Below are positions 43,923 to 52,835 of a DNA stretch of 64,000 nucleotides, in pieces (the first letter of the stretch is position 1; every line of letters starts with the position of its first letter). Position numbers and translations under genes: made by a program. This DNA comes from Niveispirillum sp943371025 (GTDB lineage Bacteria; Pseudomonadota; Alphaproteobacteria; Azospirillales; Azospirillaceae), in the NCBI GenBank assembly GCA_943371025.1, contig CALRTC020000001.1, forward strand, positions 248,001 through 312,000, given 5' to 3'. The notes under the pieces were generated by a model. That model was not told the origin of the DNA, did not search any database, and saw only the letters and a list, made by a program, of their open reading frames with translations.

Positions 43923-45503
43923 ATGTCCGGTCAGGAGATTGAGCTGAAACTGGCGGTGGCCCCATCCGATATGGATCGGTTGCGTGGCCTGTCCTGCCTT
44001 TCGGCGACCATCGCCAAGCCGTCGGTCAAATCGCTCGACAGCATCTATTTCGATACGGAGGACCGGCGCCTGTCCGCAGCCGGCCTGTCGCTGCGCGTAC
44101 GGCGCACGGGCGCCAAACTGGTGCAGACCCTGAAATCGGCGCCTGTGGCCGGCGCCGGCGCGCTGGTGCGCGGGGAATGGGAGGTGGAGGTGGCGCATCC
44201 GCGCCCCGACCTGTCGCTGCTGCCCGATGCCACGGCGCTGGACGCGGTGGACGGGCTGTCGAACGACGATCTGGTGCCCGTGTTCGAAACGCGCATCCGC
44301 CGCCAGATCCGCAAATTGTCGCCCCAGCCCGGCATCGTGGTGGAAGTGGCCCTGGATCAGGGGGAGATCGTGGCCCCCGGCGGCGTGACCCTGCCCGTGC
44401 ATGAAGCGGAACTGGAACTGCTGGAGGGCACGGATACGGCCGTGCTGTATGACTTGGCCCGCGCCATCCATGCCGAGGTGCCGGTGCGACTGGAGATGGA
44501 GACGAAGTCGGCGCGCGGCTATGCGCTGTCGTCCGGCGCTGGCCCCGTCAGCGCCAAGGCGCCCAAGCTGACGCTGGAGCCTGACGCGACGGTGGAGGAG
44601 GCGCTGTCCGCCATCGTCCGTCATTGCCTGGGCCATCTGATGGCGAATGAGGCGGTGACGCGTCAGGGCCAGGATCCGGAGGGCGTGCATCAGATGCGCG
44701 TGGCGTTGCGCCGCCTGCGCTCCACCCTGCAGATATTCCGGCCCTTCATCCCGGTCGAACAGATGGATGATCTGGGCCCCCGCGTGAAGGCGCTGGCCGA
44801 TGCGCTGGGTCCGGCGCGGGAATGGGACGTGTTCCTGGGCGAATTGCTGCCGCCGGTGTCGCAGGCGCTGCCGGGCCACTCCGGTCTGGCCCCGCTGGAA
44901 GCGGCGGCCCGTGCCGCGCGCGATCGCGCCTATGCCGGCGTGCGGACGGCCCTGTCCGATCCTGGCCATACGGGCCTGTTGCTGGATCTGGCCGCCTGGG
45001 TCGATGGCCGTGGCTGGCGCAACCAGCCGGTCAGCGAGCAGTCGACCCTGCTGCTGTCACCCGTGATGGAGATGGCGGGCACGCTGTTGGGCAAGCGTCA
45101 CCGGACGGCGCGCAAGCGGGGGCGCGGCTTTGCCCGGCTGGCGCCGGCACCGCGCCACGAACTGCGCATCGCCCTGAAGAAGCTGCGCTATGCCGCCGAT
45201 TTCTTCCGGTCGCTGTATGAGGGTAAGGCGCTGCGCCGCTTCCTGGAGGAACTGTCATCCCTGCAGGACCATCTGGGTCATTTGCAGGATGTGGCAACGG
45301 TTGACAAGCTGGTGGTTGAACTGGAGCGCCAGGCTGGCGTCACCCTGCCGCCGGCCTGGCGCCTGGGCGCGGGGCTGGTGGCGGGCTGGCACGCCCGTGG
45401 CCTGCACGACCTGGAAGATGATATCGTCGCCGACTGGCACCGCTTCACCGACGTCAAGCCCTTCTGGCAGGAAGCGACCGCGGAGGAGGAGGGGGAGCGC
45501 TGA
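43923..45503 (+). CDS. CYTH-CHAD protein (inorganic triphosphatase type)
   Basis: 526 residues. The N-terminal CYTH domain starts QEIELKLAV, the ExExK metal and phosphate motif, and continues with SIYFDTEDRRL and EMETKSARGY. The C-terminal CHAD domain (from about residue 225) has the histidine/arginine-rich helices EGVHQMRVALRRLRSTL and ELRIALKKLRYAADFFRSLY. CYTH domains hydrolyse tripolyphosphate; CHAD domains bind polyphosphate. Tandem ATGs occur at 43920 and 43923 without a strong ribosome site. Confidence 0.9.
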   Translation: MSGQEIELKLAVAPSDMDRLRGLSCLSATIAKPSVKSLDSIYFDTEDRRLSAAGLSLRVRRTGAKLVQTLKSAPVAGAGALVRGEWEVEVAHPRPDLSLLPDATALDAVDGLSNDDLVPVFETRIRRQIRKLSPQPGIVVEVALDQGEIVAPGGVTLPVHEAELELLEGTDTAVLYDLARAIHAEVPVRLEMETKSARGYALSSGAGPVSAKAPKLTLEPDATVEEALSAIVRHCLGHLMANEAVTRQGQDPEGVHQMRVALRRLRSTLQIFRPFIPVEQMDDLGPRVKALADALGPAREWDVFLGELLPPVSQALPGHSGLAPLEAAARAARDRAYAGVRTALSDPGHTGLLLDLAAWVDGRGWRNQPVSEQSTLLLSPVMEMAGTLLGKRHRTARKRGRGFARLAPAPRHELRIALKKLRYAADFFRSLYEGKALRRFLEELSSLQDHLGHLQDVATVDKLVVELERQAGVTLPPAWRLGAGLVAGWHARGLHDLEDDIVADWHRFTDVKPFWQEATAEEEGER

Positions 45504-45548
45504 TCAGGCGCGCACCCATCCCGTCCCACCCGATCCAAGGAAACATTC

Positions 45549-46166
45549 ATGCGCACGGTACTGGTCAGCAACATCAAGGGCGGCGTCGGCAAGACGACCA
45601 TCGCCACGCATCTGGCCGCGTCCTTTGCCACGGGCGGGCACAAGACGGTGCTGGCTGATGTCGACCGTCAGCGTTCCTCCCTGGGCTGGCTGCAATCGCG
45701 GCCGGACGTGGCGGCCCCCATCCAGGGGCTGGATTGGGTGAAGGAGATTGGCAAGGCCCCGTCCGGCACGGGCCGCCTGGTCATCGACGCGCCCGCCGCC
45801 ATGCGGCCCAAGGATGTGGAGGAACTGGTGCGGCTGGCCGATGTGGTCGTCCTGCCCGTTCTGCCCGGCGCGTTTGATGAGGCGGCGACCGCCCGTTTCC
45901 TGGAAAAGCTGGAAGAGGTGAAGGCCATCGCCAAGGCCAAGGTGCCCGTCGCCATTGTCGGCAACCGGTTGCGCGCCCGCACCAAGGCGGCGGACCGGCT
46001 GGACGCCTTTCTGGAACAGGTCGGGCATCAGGTGGTGGCCCGCCTGCGTGACAGCCAGCTTTACCCCGATCTGGCGGCGGAGGGGCTGACCCTTTTCGAC
46101 CAGAAGGTCAAGCGCGCGGCCGACCTGAAGGCCGACTGGGAACCGCTGCTGGCCTTCGTGGGCTGA
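45549..46166 (+). CDS. ParA-family ATPase
   Basis: 205 residues, shorter than chromosomal ParA. It has the deviant Walker A box KGGVGKTT (residues 10-17), LADVDRQRSS and LVIDAPAAM as the switch regions. No parB follows, so it is one of the solitary ParA/MinD-like proteins that position cargoes such as chemosensory arrays, or a plasmid-type relic. AAGGAAA precedes the ATG. It follows the CYTH-CHAD gene by 45 bases and is convergent with the ferric-reductase-like gene. Confidence 0.85.
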   Translation: MRTVLVSNIKGGVGKTTIATHLAASFATGGHKTVLADVDRQRSSLGWLQSRPDVAAPIQGLDWVKEIGKAPSGTGRLVIDAPAAMRPKDVEELVRLADVVVLPVLPGAFDEAATARFLEKLEEVKAIAKAKVPVAIVGNRLRARTKAADRLDAFLEQVGHQVVARLRDSQLYPDLAAEGLTLFDQKVKRAADLKADWEPLLAFVG

Positions 46167-46177
46167 GGCCGCCCTCC

Positions 46178-47518
46178 TTATCGCATCTCGAACAGTTCCC
46201 GGTGGAAATGCGCATCGACATCCAGGCCCTGATCGCCGAAATCCCGACATAAGGCGGCACCAAAAGCCGACGGGCCGCAGAACCAGAAGCTGGCATCCTT
46301 CCAATCCGGTACCGCGGCGCGGATACCGGGGGCCGTCAACCGCCCATCCCTGGGGCTGTGGATGACGTGCAGCCGCACGCCTGCTGCCGTCGCATCCGCT
46401 GTCAGGCGGGCGATGGCGTTCTCGTCCAGGTCGGTGGTCGGATGGAAGAAATCGATAGGGATCGTCGCCCCGCCTTCGGCCGCCAGTTGCTGCATGCGGG
46501 CGATGAAGGGGGTGACGCCGATGCCGGCCCCGATCCAGATCTGGCGCGGGCGGCCATCATCGAAGGTGAAGCGGCCATAGGGCCCTTCCAGCATCACCAT
46601 CTGTCCGATGCGCAGCCGATCGCGCAGGCGGCTGGTATGGTCGCCCAGTTCCTTGATGACGAAGCGGATGACGGGCTGGGCCGGGTTCCAGGCCGATGCG
46701 ATCGTGTAGGGATGCGGCCCCTCGGCCGGGTTGGACATGGCAAAGGCGAATTGCCCGGCCCGGTGGCCCGGCCAGCCTTCCGCCGGCACCGTGACCTCGG
46801 CCACCAGAACCTTGACGCCCGGGAAATAGTCCAGCGCCGTCAGCGTGCCTTCCACCTTGCGATCAGCGGCAACGCGGCGGAACAGCACGATCACGGCCGC
46901 CGCGACGCCCGGCACCAGCATCAGGGCCGTGACCAGTCCCAGCGGCGTCGTCCAATAGGCGAATTTGACCAGCACAATGGTGTGGAAGGCCAGTACCAGA
47001 TAGGCCAGGGCGATCAGCCGGTGGGTCTTCTGGAACCAGCGGTAGGGAAACCATTTGACCAGGGCCAGCACCATCAGGGCCGCGGCGGCGTAGAAGGCCC
47101 ATTCCCCCACCTCCTCCGCCAGGCCGCGCAGGCCGGACAGGATCTGTTCGATGGGGTTCTCGATGGGGGGGCGGGGGCCGCGCTGCGGCCGTTCCAACAG
47201 GCCCCAGCCCACGGCCCAGCGAGGCCCCTTGGCCCACAGGAAATGGATGACCGACAGGGTCAGGGCCGTGATGCCCAGCCATTTATGCAGCCGGTACATC
47301 TTGTCCAGCCCGCCGAACCAGCCCTCCGGCAGGCGCGGGCGCATGGCCAGGATCATGGCCATGCTCATCGCCCCAAAGGCAATGACACCGGTCAGCTGCA
47401 TCATGTTGGTGCGCAGGGGGAAGATGCCGGATGTGGTCAGCGCAGTCGGCTCCGCCACCAGCCACAGCAGCACCAGTAGGGCCAGAAAACCCCATAAAGT
47501 CAAAGTGATCCTGCGCAT
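46178..47518 (-). CDS. Ferric-reductase-like membrane flavoprotein
   Basis: 446 residues. About six hydrophobic helices (residues 5-215) include two pairs of histidine positions (LHKWLGITALTLSVIHF; THRLIALAYLVLAFH) that would carry b-type haems. A ferredoxin-reductase-like part follows: HPYTIAS (FAD), GIGVTPFIARM and FCGPSAFG (NAD(P)H). It passes electrons from NAD(P)H through FAD and haem across the membrane, as in NOX/ferric reductase enzymes. The ATG at 47518 has GAGGTC upstream. Confidence 0.88.
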   Translation of the reverse strand: MRRITLTLWGFLALLVLLWLVAEPTALTTSGIFPLRTNMMQLTGVIAFGAMSMAMILAMRPRLPEGWFGGLDKMYRLHKWLGITALTLSVIHFLWAKGPRWAVGWGLLERPQRGPRPPIENPIEQILSGLRGLAEEVGEWAFYAAAALMVLALVKWFPYRWFQKTHRLIALAYLVLAFHTIVLVKFAYWTTPLGLVTALMLVPGVAAAVIVLFRRVAADRKVEGTLTALDYFPGVKVLVAEVTVPAEGWPGHRAGQFAFAMSNPAEGPHPYTIASAWNPAQPVIRFVIKELGDHTSRLRDRLRIGQMVMLEGPYGRFTFDDGRPRQIWIGAGIGVTPFIARMQQLAAEGGATIPIDFFHPTTDLDENAIARLTADATAAGVRLHVIHSPRDGRLTAPGIRAAVPDWKDASFWFCGPSAFGAALCRDFGDQGLDVDAHFHRELFEMR

Positions 47519-47644
47519 GATGACCTCGCCACTGCCATCCCGATCGATCGGGTTCCGGATTGATGCTCCACCTTTATTCGCACTGGTCACAAGGCGGTTT
47601 CAGTCAATCCTGACATCCGGCAGGGTTTCAGTCATTGAGGCGTA

Positions 47645-48049
47645 TCAAGCCCTGCGCCACGGTTCGGCAGCACCACGCAGATAGCGGCGCCAGACATGGT
47701 CCCAGGGCATGGCCAGCAGGATGATCACCACCAGCCCGACAGGGAACAGGTTGGCTTCCACACCGGGGTCCATGTTTCCGGACAGGGCCTGGGGCAGGGC
47801 GACGCGGGCCAGCCAGATCAGTTTCCAGGTCATTTCCCAGAACAGCAGCGGCAGCATGCGCAGCGGCTGGAACAGCCCCAGCACGGCCAGCAGCGCCATG
47901 GCGCCCAGCATGCAGGTGACCACGCCCTGCATCAGTTCCCATTCCCGGCCGGAATCCAGGATCTGAGACCAGTTCAGCCAGCCGGACCCGACAGCCATCA
48001 GCAGATAGACGGCGCGCAGCAGGTTCAGGCGCCAGGGGGCGATGTCCAT
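47645..48049 (-). CDS. Four-helix membrane protein of unknown function
   Basis: 134 residues with four hydrophobic stretches (about 8-28, 40-62, 65-85, 100-118) and a short basic tail. No family is recognised with certainty. It overlaps the preceding 85-residue gene by one base (TGATG) and is the last gene of the ArsR operon. It could be the transporter- or stress-related product controlled by the ArsR protein. Confidence 0.7.
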   Translation of the reverse strand: MDIAPWRLNLLRAVYLLMAVGSGWLNWSQILDSGREWELMQGVVTCMLGAMALLAVLGLFQPLRMLPLLFWEMTWKLIWLARVALPQALSGNMDPGVEANLFPVGLVVIILLAMPWDHVWRRYLRGAAEPWRRA

Positions 48050-48306
48050 CAGCCAACCTCCTTAAGGATCTTTTCGATACCGGAAAGACTGGACCGGACG
48101 GCGGCCAGATCGGCCTGCAGGGCGGTGATGGCGTCGGCCTGCTGCTGGTTGGCGGCCACGGCCCGTTCGGCCAGGATGCGATAGGCGTCCGTTTCGGCCA
48201 CCTGAGCGCGGGACCGGGCCAGATTCGACAGGTATCTCAGGGCGCCCAGGACCACGACGGTGCCCAGGAACGCAAAGATGGTCACAAGATAGATCGGCTC
48301 TGACAT
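48049..48306 (-). CDS. Small membrane-anchored coiled-coil protein
   Basis: 85 residues: one N-terminal helix (YLVTIFAFLGTVVVLGALRYL) then a heptad-like region (LAERAVAANQQQADAITALQADLAAVRSSL, seen as ITALQADLAAV) that should form a coiled coil. The family is unknown. It lies 10 bases after the ArsR gene and is coupled to the next gene, so all three are co-transcribed. Confidence 0.7.
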   Translation of the reverse strand: MSEPIYLVTIFAFLGTVVVLGALRYLSNLARSRAQVAETDAYRILAERAVAANQQQADAITALQADLAAVRSSLSGIEKILKEVG

Positions 48307-48316
48307 GGTGGTCCTG

Positions 48317-48664
48317 TCACTCCTTGGGCGTGTCGCCGGGGACGGAAAGGGTGGCGGCCGCCAGACGGATGCTGTCGGCCGAGATATCGAGGTGGAAGGG
48401 CAGAATCTCGAAGTAATTCAGTGCCTTGCCGTCGTCCGACAGCTCCAGGCGGCTGGTCACCAGACCCGCTTCCTGCAACTTGGCCAGATGCAGGTGCAGC
48501 AGCGGGCGGCTGATCCCCAGGTCACGGGCCAACTGGCTGACATAGTTGCGTCCGCCGGCCGCCAGCAGTGCCACGATGCGCAGCCGATGCGGATTGGCCA
48601 ACGCCGCCAGGGTCAGCAGCAAGGCATCCCCCGTGGGGGGCGTTGGGTTGATGTTGTCTTTCAT
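48317..48664 (-). CDS. ArsR-family winged-helix regulator
   Basis: 115 residues. ALANPHRLRIVALLA, VSQLARDLGISRPLLHLHLAKLQEAGLV form the ArsR DNA-binding domain. The classic metal-binding cysteines of ArsR (ELCVCDL) are missing and no cysteine is present, so it is not a typical arsenic or metal sensor. A 32-base palindrome overlaps its start codon, so it most likely represses its own operon of two small membrane proteins. Confidence 0.85.
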   Translation of the reverse strand: MKDNINPTPPTGDALLLTLAALANPHRLRIVALLAAGGRNYVSQLARDLGISRPLLHLHLAKLQEAGLVTSRLELSDDGKALNYFEILPFHLDISADSIRLAAATLSVPGDTPKE

Positions 48665-48690
48665 GTGTAAGGAATTTCTTACATATGAAA
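48659..48690. promoter_or_regulatory. Operator palindrome at the ArsR gene start
   Basis: TTTCA-TG-TGTAAG-GAATTT-CTTACA-TA-TGAAA, symmetrical over 32 bases, lying on the arsR-family start codon. The position is right for an autorepressor. Confidence 0.7.
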
Positions 48691-48751
48691 GCGTATGTCA
48701 AGCACCGTGTGAAACGGGAGTGTATGGATCAAAAAATACCCGGACAATCCG

Positions 48752-48772
48752 AATTGTATGGACCATACAATT
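48752..48772. promoter_or_regulatory. 21-bp perfect palindrome upstream of the ArsR operon
   Basis: AATTGTATGG-A-CCATACAATT, two perfect 10-base arms around one base. It is about 90-110 bases upstream of the ArsR start and unlike the ArsR operator, so a second regulator may bind there. Confidence 0.55.
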
Positions 48773-48837
48773 TGGCAGCATGAAATCTTGCCCCATGGTC
48801 AAGCTTTCATGCCCCTCAGGCGCTGGCAGTCGCCGCC

Positions 48838-48870
48838 GTACCAACGGGCATCGTTTATGCCCGTTGGTAC
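48838..48870 (-). terminator. 14-bp hairpin after the peroxidase gene
   Basis: GTACCAACGGGCAT / ATGCCCGTTGGTAC with a CGTTT loop, starting four bases after the peroxidase stop on the minus strand. The stem is perfect but no T-run follows, so its strength is uncertain. Confidence 0.5.
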
Positions 48871-48873
48871 AAT

Positions 48874-50193
48874 TCAGCGCACGACCTCCACCCCCAGCTT
48901 CATCTTGGGATGGATGTTACAGATGGCGCGGAAGCGGCCTTCATGGTCGAACAGAACCTCCACCGACTGACCGGGGTCCTGCACGCCGCTGTCATAATCC
49001 ATGTCATCGGAGAAGACGCGGATATTGTGGACGCGCTTGTCGTCATTATGGATGACCAGGGTGCCGCCCTTGCGGATCTGGACCGAGGCGACGGAGAAGG
49101 CGGTGTCGCGCTGCGTCACCTCCACCCGCGCCGGCACGGCGGCGGGTGGGGTGGTGCTGCCGGCATCCATCGGGACCGTCACGGCGACCAGCGGGGCGGG
49201 GACGGGGGCTTGCGTGCTGTTCAAGGTGGCCAGGAAGGCCAGCAGGTCCGCCTGTTCCGCCGGATTGATGTCCAGCTTCGCGGGGATGTCGGCCGACAGG
49301 GTGGGGCGCTGCACGACGCCGTCAATATAATGGGCCAGCACGCCCTTCAGATCGGCGATGGAGCCGTCATGCATATAGGGCGCGGTGCGGGCATTTTCGC
49401 GCAAGCTGGGGGTCTTCCAGCTGTTGGACAGTTCGGCATGGGCGACCACGCCGCCGCGGCCCGGCCCCGCGGCCTTCAGGCCGATATCGTGGAAGGCGCC
49501 GTCGGTGAAGGCCCAGCCCTTGTGACAGTTGGAACAGCCGGCCTTGCCGTCGAACAGGGCGAAGCCGCGCTTGGCGGCATCGGAAATGGCGCCTTCATCG
49601 CCTGCGACCCAGCGGTCGAAGGGGGTGACGGGGGAAACCAGGGTGCGTTCGAAGCTGGCGATGGCCTTGGCGATATTGTCCTTGCTGATGCGCGGATCGT
49701 CGGGGAAGGCGCGGGCGAAGGAAGCGACCGTGGCGGGGTCAGCCGACAGTTCGGCCGGCAGCCTGTCCAGGTCCTGCGCCATTTCGATGGGATTGGCGAT
49801 GGGGCCCAAGGCCTGCTGTTCCAGGCTGGATGCCCGCCCATCCCAGAACAGGAAGTCGGTCCAGGCCAGGTTCCACAAGGTGGGTGTGTTCATGGGCCCC
49901 GCCTGCCCGCCTTCGCCCACGGCGCGCGGGCGGGCGTCGGAGAAGCCCTTGGCCGGGTCATGGCAGGAGGCACACGACATGCTGTTGCCGCCCGACAGGC
50001 GGGTGTCGTGGAACAGGGTCCGGCCCAGGTCGATGCGGGCCGGGCTGGCGGGATTGGCGGCGGGGAAGGGGACGCTGTCGGGCCGCTGCCAGGCGGCGCG
50101 CGGGCCCGGCGTGCCGGCGGTCGTCGCGGCGGGACCAGTGCCGAACAGCAGGGCGGTGCCAGCCAGCAACAGCAGCGTGCGCAACGTCTTCAT
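48874..50193 (-). CDS. Di-haem cytochrome c peroxidase fused to a cupredoxin domain
   Basis: 439 residues with a signal peptide (1-23). Two haem motifs are seen, CASCH (74-78) and CSNCH (220-224), in a CcpA/MauG-type body with FWDGRASSLEQQA and TPSLRENARTAPYMHDG. Residues about 365-439 form a plastocyanin-like domain: His389 and CNIHPKM (Cys425, His428, Met431) are the ligands of a type 1 copper site. Bacterial peroxidases reduce hydrogen peroxide with electrons from a separate cupredoxin or cytochrome c; here a copper donor seems built in. It is followed by an unknown periplasmic gene upstream in the same operon. Confidence 0.88.
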   Translation of the reverse strand: MKTLRTLLLLAGTALLFGTGPAATTAGTPGPRAAWQRPDSVPFPAANPASPARIDLGRTLFHDTRLSGGNSMSCASCHDPAKGFSDARPRAVGEGGQAGPMNTPTLWNLAWTDFLFWDGRASSLEQQALGPIANPIEMAQDLDRLPAELSADPATVASFARAFPDDPRISKDNIAKAIASFERTLVSPVTPFDRWVAGDEGAISDAAKRGFALFDGKAGCSNCHKGWAFTDGAFHDIGLKAAGPGRGGVVAHAELSNSWKTPSLRENARTAPYMHDGSIADLKGVLAHYIDGVVQRPTLSADIPAKLDINPAEQADLLAFLATLNSTQAPVPAPLVAVTVPMDAGSTTPPAAVPARVEVTQRDTAFSVASVQIRKGGTLVIHNDDKRVHNIRVFSDDMDYDSGVQDPGQSVEVLFDHEGRFRAICNIHPKMKLGVEVVR

Positions 50194-50227
50194 GAGCGAT
50201 GTTCCCCTTCCCCGGTTCCGCAGGGGA

Positions 50228-51019
50228 TCAGCGCAGGCGGCTGGCGGCCAGTTCGACGTTGGAGACCAGGGCGGAGACTTCACCGGGCAGGGTCACCTGG
50301 CCCTTGGGCGGCTGCAAGGTGGCCCAGACGGGCGCCAGCCTGTCCATGGCGGCGGCAACCGGCCCCTTAGGATCGGCAGCGGCCGGCAGGCGGCCCAGAT
50401 ATTGCCGGGCGACGGCATAGAAGCCGCGCCCATCCTGATATTCGATGGGGCTGACGATCTTTCCGTCTTCCACGGCCGCCGCATATTCGGACGCGGCCGT
50501 GCGCAGCAGCGTGGCGACGACGGGCGTCAGGAAGCTGGCCTTGGCGCGGTCGGCGGCGGGGATGGTGGCTTCCGCCTTGGCGATGGCCTTTTCCACGGCG
50601 TCCAGCGCCTTGGCGACGTCCGCGGCGGGCGCCTTGTTGCGGGCAAGATTGACCAGATGGTTCAGGTCCTTGTCGAACCCGACCTTGCGCGCCTCCAAGG
50701 TCGGGCGCGCCTCCTCATAAATCTCTTCGGCCGGGTGCAGGAAATGCGGGACGGCATCGCTGCCACGGCCGGTGGCGTAGAGTTCCCGGCCCACGGTCAG
50801 ATGACCGCGGATCAGACCCAGGGAGCCTTGCAGCTGCTGATCGGTCGACAGGTCGCTGAAGGCGCCCAGTTCCCCGCCCTCTCCGCCTTCGGCACCGGCC
50901 TGGGCGGCGGGGGCGGCATGGTCATGCTGCCCGTGCGCCGATTGCGCCACGGCCACGTTACCGGCGCCCAGCGCCACGCACAGGCCAACCCCAACCCAAA
51001 GCTTCGTCTTGATCTGCAT
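50228..51019 (-). CDS. Periplasmic protein of unknown function, cotranscribed with the peroxidase
   Basis: 263 residues. The signal peptide runs to about residue 26 (NVAVAQS). The mature start is rich in histidine and alanine (HGQHDHAAPAAQ), a possible metal-binding tail; the rest is helical, with alanine-rich segments (DVAKALDAVEKAIAKAEA, seen as KALDAVEKAIAKAEA). I do not recognise a family. GGAGGTGAG lies before the ATG at 51019. It is 34 bases upstream of the peroxidase gene on the same strand, so the two probably work together in the periplasm. Confidence 0.72.
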   Translation of the reverse strand: MQIKTKLWVGVGLCVALGAGNVAVAQSAHGQHDHAAPAAQAGAEGGEGGELGAFSDLSTDQQLQGSLGLIRGHLTVGRELYATGRGSDAVPHFLHPAEEIYEEARPTLEARKVGFDKDLNHLVNLARNKAPAADVAKALDAVEKAIAKAEATIPAADRAKASFLTPVVATLLRTAASEYAAAVEDGKIVSPIEYQDGRGFYAVARQYLGRLPAAADPKGPVAAAMDRLAPVWATLQPPKGQVTLPGEVSALVSNVELAASRLR

Positions 51020-51174
51020 GATGCTCACCTCCAGATGCGAGCTATATTGCAAATTACTCGCAATTCGGAAAGGCCATTCTTGCAGGGCGTGATGGCCGAC
51101 ACTGGCGTGGCTGGTGCTGGAGCCTATCTCCTGTCAGTGTTGAAAATCCGCCCTGCCGCCGAAGGGATGCCCCC

Positions 51175-52116
51175 ATGCTGCTGCGCCATGCACCGGACCT
51201 GAACGAACGCGACGTAACGCCGCGTTCCCTTTATCTGGACCGTCGATCGCTGCTGGCCGGCATGGCCGGGGCCATGCTGGCGGGGGGGACGGCCGGGGCA
51301 GCCCCCATGACGGGCATGAAAAGCCCCCTGTCGACGCTGGACGAGCCCCCGACCAGCCTGAAGGACATTACCAGCTATAATAATTTCTATGAATTCGGCA
51401 CCGACAAGGCCGACCCGGCCCGCAATGCCCACCGCCTGACCACCCGGCCCTGGACGGTGAAGGTGGATGGGATGGTGGCCAAGCCCATGGAGTTCGACCT
51501 GGATGCCCTGCTGAAAACGGTGACGCTGGAGGAGCGCATCTATCGCATGCGCTGTGTCGAAGGCTGGTCCATGGTCATCCCCTGGGTGGGTTTCACCCTG
51601 GCCTCGCTGCTGAAGCAGGTGGAGCCGCTGGGATCGGCCAAATATGTGGCGTTCGAGACGCTGGTGCGGCCCAAGGAAATGGTGGGCCAGGACACATTCC
51701 TGAAGGTGCTGGACTGGCCCTATGTCGAGGGGTTGCGCCTGGATGAGGCGATGCATCCGCTGACCATCCTGGCCACCGGCCTTTATGGCGAAAGCCTGCC
51801 CAACCAGAATGGCGCGCCGCTGCGCCTGGTCGTGCCCTGGAAATATGGGTTCAAGGGCATCAAGTCGATCGTGCGCATCACGCTGACCGACAAGCAGCCG
51901 CCCACCAGCTGGAACATCCAGGCGCCGCAGGAATATGGCTTCTATTCCAACGTCAATCCGGCGGTCGACCATCCGCGCTGGAGCCAGGCCACCGAACGGC
52001 GCATCGGTGATGGCGGCGGCCTGTTCGCCAAACGCCGGCCCACCCTGCCGTTCAACGGCTATGGGGAGCAGGTGGCGGGGCTTTATGCGGGCATGGATCT
52101 GCGGAAGTTTTATTGA
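51175..52116 (+). CDS. msrP: MsrP, periplasmic methionine sulfoxide reductase catalytic subunit
   Basis: 313 residues. A Tat signal (DRRSLLAGMAGAML) leads to the periplasm. The molybdenum-cofactor cysteine lies in MRCVEGWSMVIPW, the family signature; GGxFxY-type segments PWKYGFKGIKSIV and PPTSWN follow. MsrP with haem protein MsrQ repairs oxidised methionine in periplasmic proteins using electrons from the quinone pool. It is coupled to msrQ by a one-base overlap. It is near but divergent from the peroxidase operon, forming an oxidative-stress group. Confidence 0.95.
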   Translation: MLLRHAPDLNERDVTPRSLYLDRRSLLAGMAGAMLAGGTAGAAPMTGMKSPLSTLDEPPTSLKDITSYNNFYEFGTDKADPARNAHRLTTRPWTVKVDGMVAKPMEFDLDALLKTVTLEERIYRMRCVEGWSMVIPWVGFTLASLLKQVEPLGSAKYVAFETLVRPKEMVGQDTFLKVLDWPYVEGLRLDEAMHPLTILATGLYGESLPNQNGAPLRLVVPWKYGFKGIKSIVRITLTDKQPPTSWNIQAPQEYGFYSNVNPAVDHPRWSQATERRIGDGGGLFAKRRPTLPFNGYGEQVAGLYAGMDLRKFY

Positions 52117-52706
52117 TGCCCATCGCCAATCTGCGCATCCAGCCACGCCTGCCCACCTGGCCCGTCTATCTGCTGGGGCTGCTGCCCTTCCTGGCCTATG
52201 TCTGGCAGGGGTTTTACGGCGATCTGGGGGCCGATCCGCTGAAGACCCTGGAGCGCGGCCTGGGGGAATGGGCGCTGCGCTTCATCATTGCCGGGCTGGC
52301 GGTGACGCCGCTGCGCCGGGAATTCGGCATCGGGTTGTTGAAATATCGCCGCGCGCTGGGGCTGCTGGCGTTTTTCTATGTGCTGCTGCATTTGACCGTC
52401 TATGTCTGGCCCGACCAGGGGCTGGACTGGCGCGCCATCTGGGCCGACATCGTCAAGCGGCCCTATATCACCATCGGCATGGCGGGGTTCCTGATGCTGC
52501 TGCCATTGGCGGCCACGTCCTTCAATGCCGCCATCCGCTGGCTGGGCGGGCGGAACTGGAACCGGCTGCACAGGCTGGTCTATCCGGCGGCGCTGGCCGC
52601 GGCGGCGCATTATGTGCTGCTGGTGAAATCCTGGCCGCTGGAACCGCTGGTCTATGCGGCGATCGTGCTGGTGCTGCTGGGCTGGCGGGTGTGGCGGCGG
52701 GCGTAG
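52116..52706 (+). CDS. msrQ: MsrQ, haem-binding membrane subunit
   Basis: 196 residues from the ATG at 52116, which overlaps the msrP stop (TGATG). Five or six membrane helices include LKYRRALGLLAFFYVLLHLTVYVW (as FFYVLLHLTVY) and WNRLHRLVYPAALAAAAHYVLL, whose histidines bind b haems. It receives electrons from quinol (or a flavin reductase) and passes them to MsrP. The family resemblance (YedZ/DUF in ferric-reductase superfamily) is clear. Confidence 0.93.
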   Translation: MPIANLRIQPRLPTWPVYLLGLLPFLAYVWQGFYGDLGADPLKTLERGLGEWALRFIIAGLAVTPLRREFGIGLLKYRRALGLLAFFYVLLHLTVYVWPDQGLDWRAIWADIVKRPYITIGMAGFLMLLPLAATSFNAAIRWLGGRNWNRLHRLVYPAALAAAAHYVLLVKSWPLEPLVYAAIVLVLLGWRVWRRA

Positions 52707-52835
52707 GGTTTGTCCGGTTTTGAGTAGAATCGGAACGGTTCGCCCCACTGTCACCCATGCTGCGGCCGGGGGCCAGGGCAGAGCGGCGTCTGCCGCGACA
52801 GGACCCATATCGGCGCTGACCGCGCCTTACGCTGG

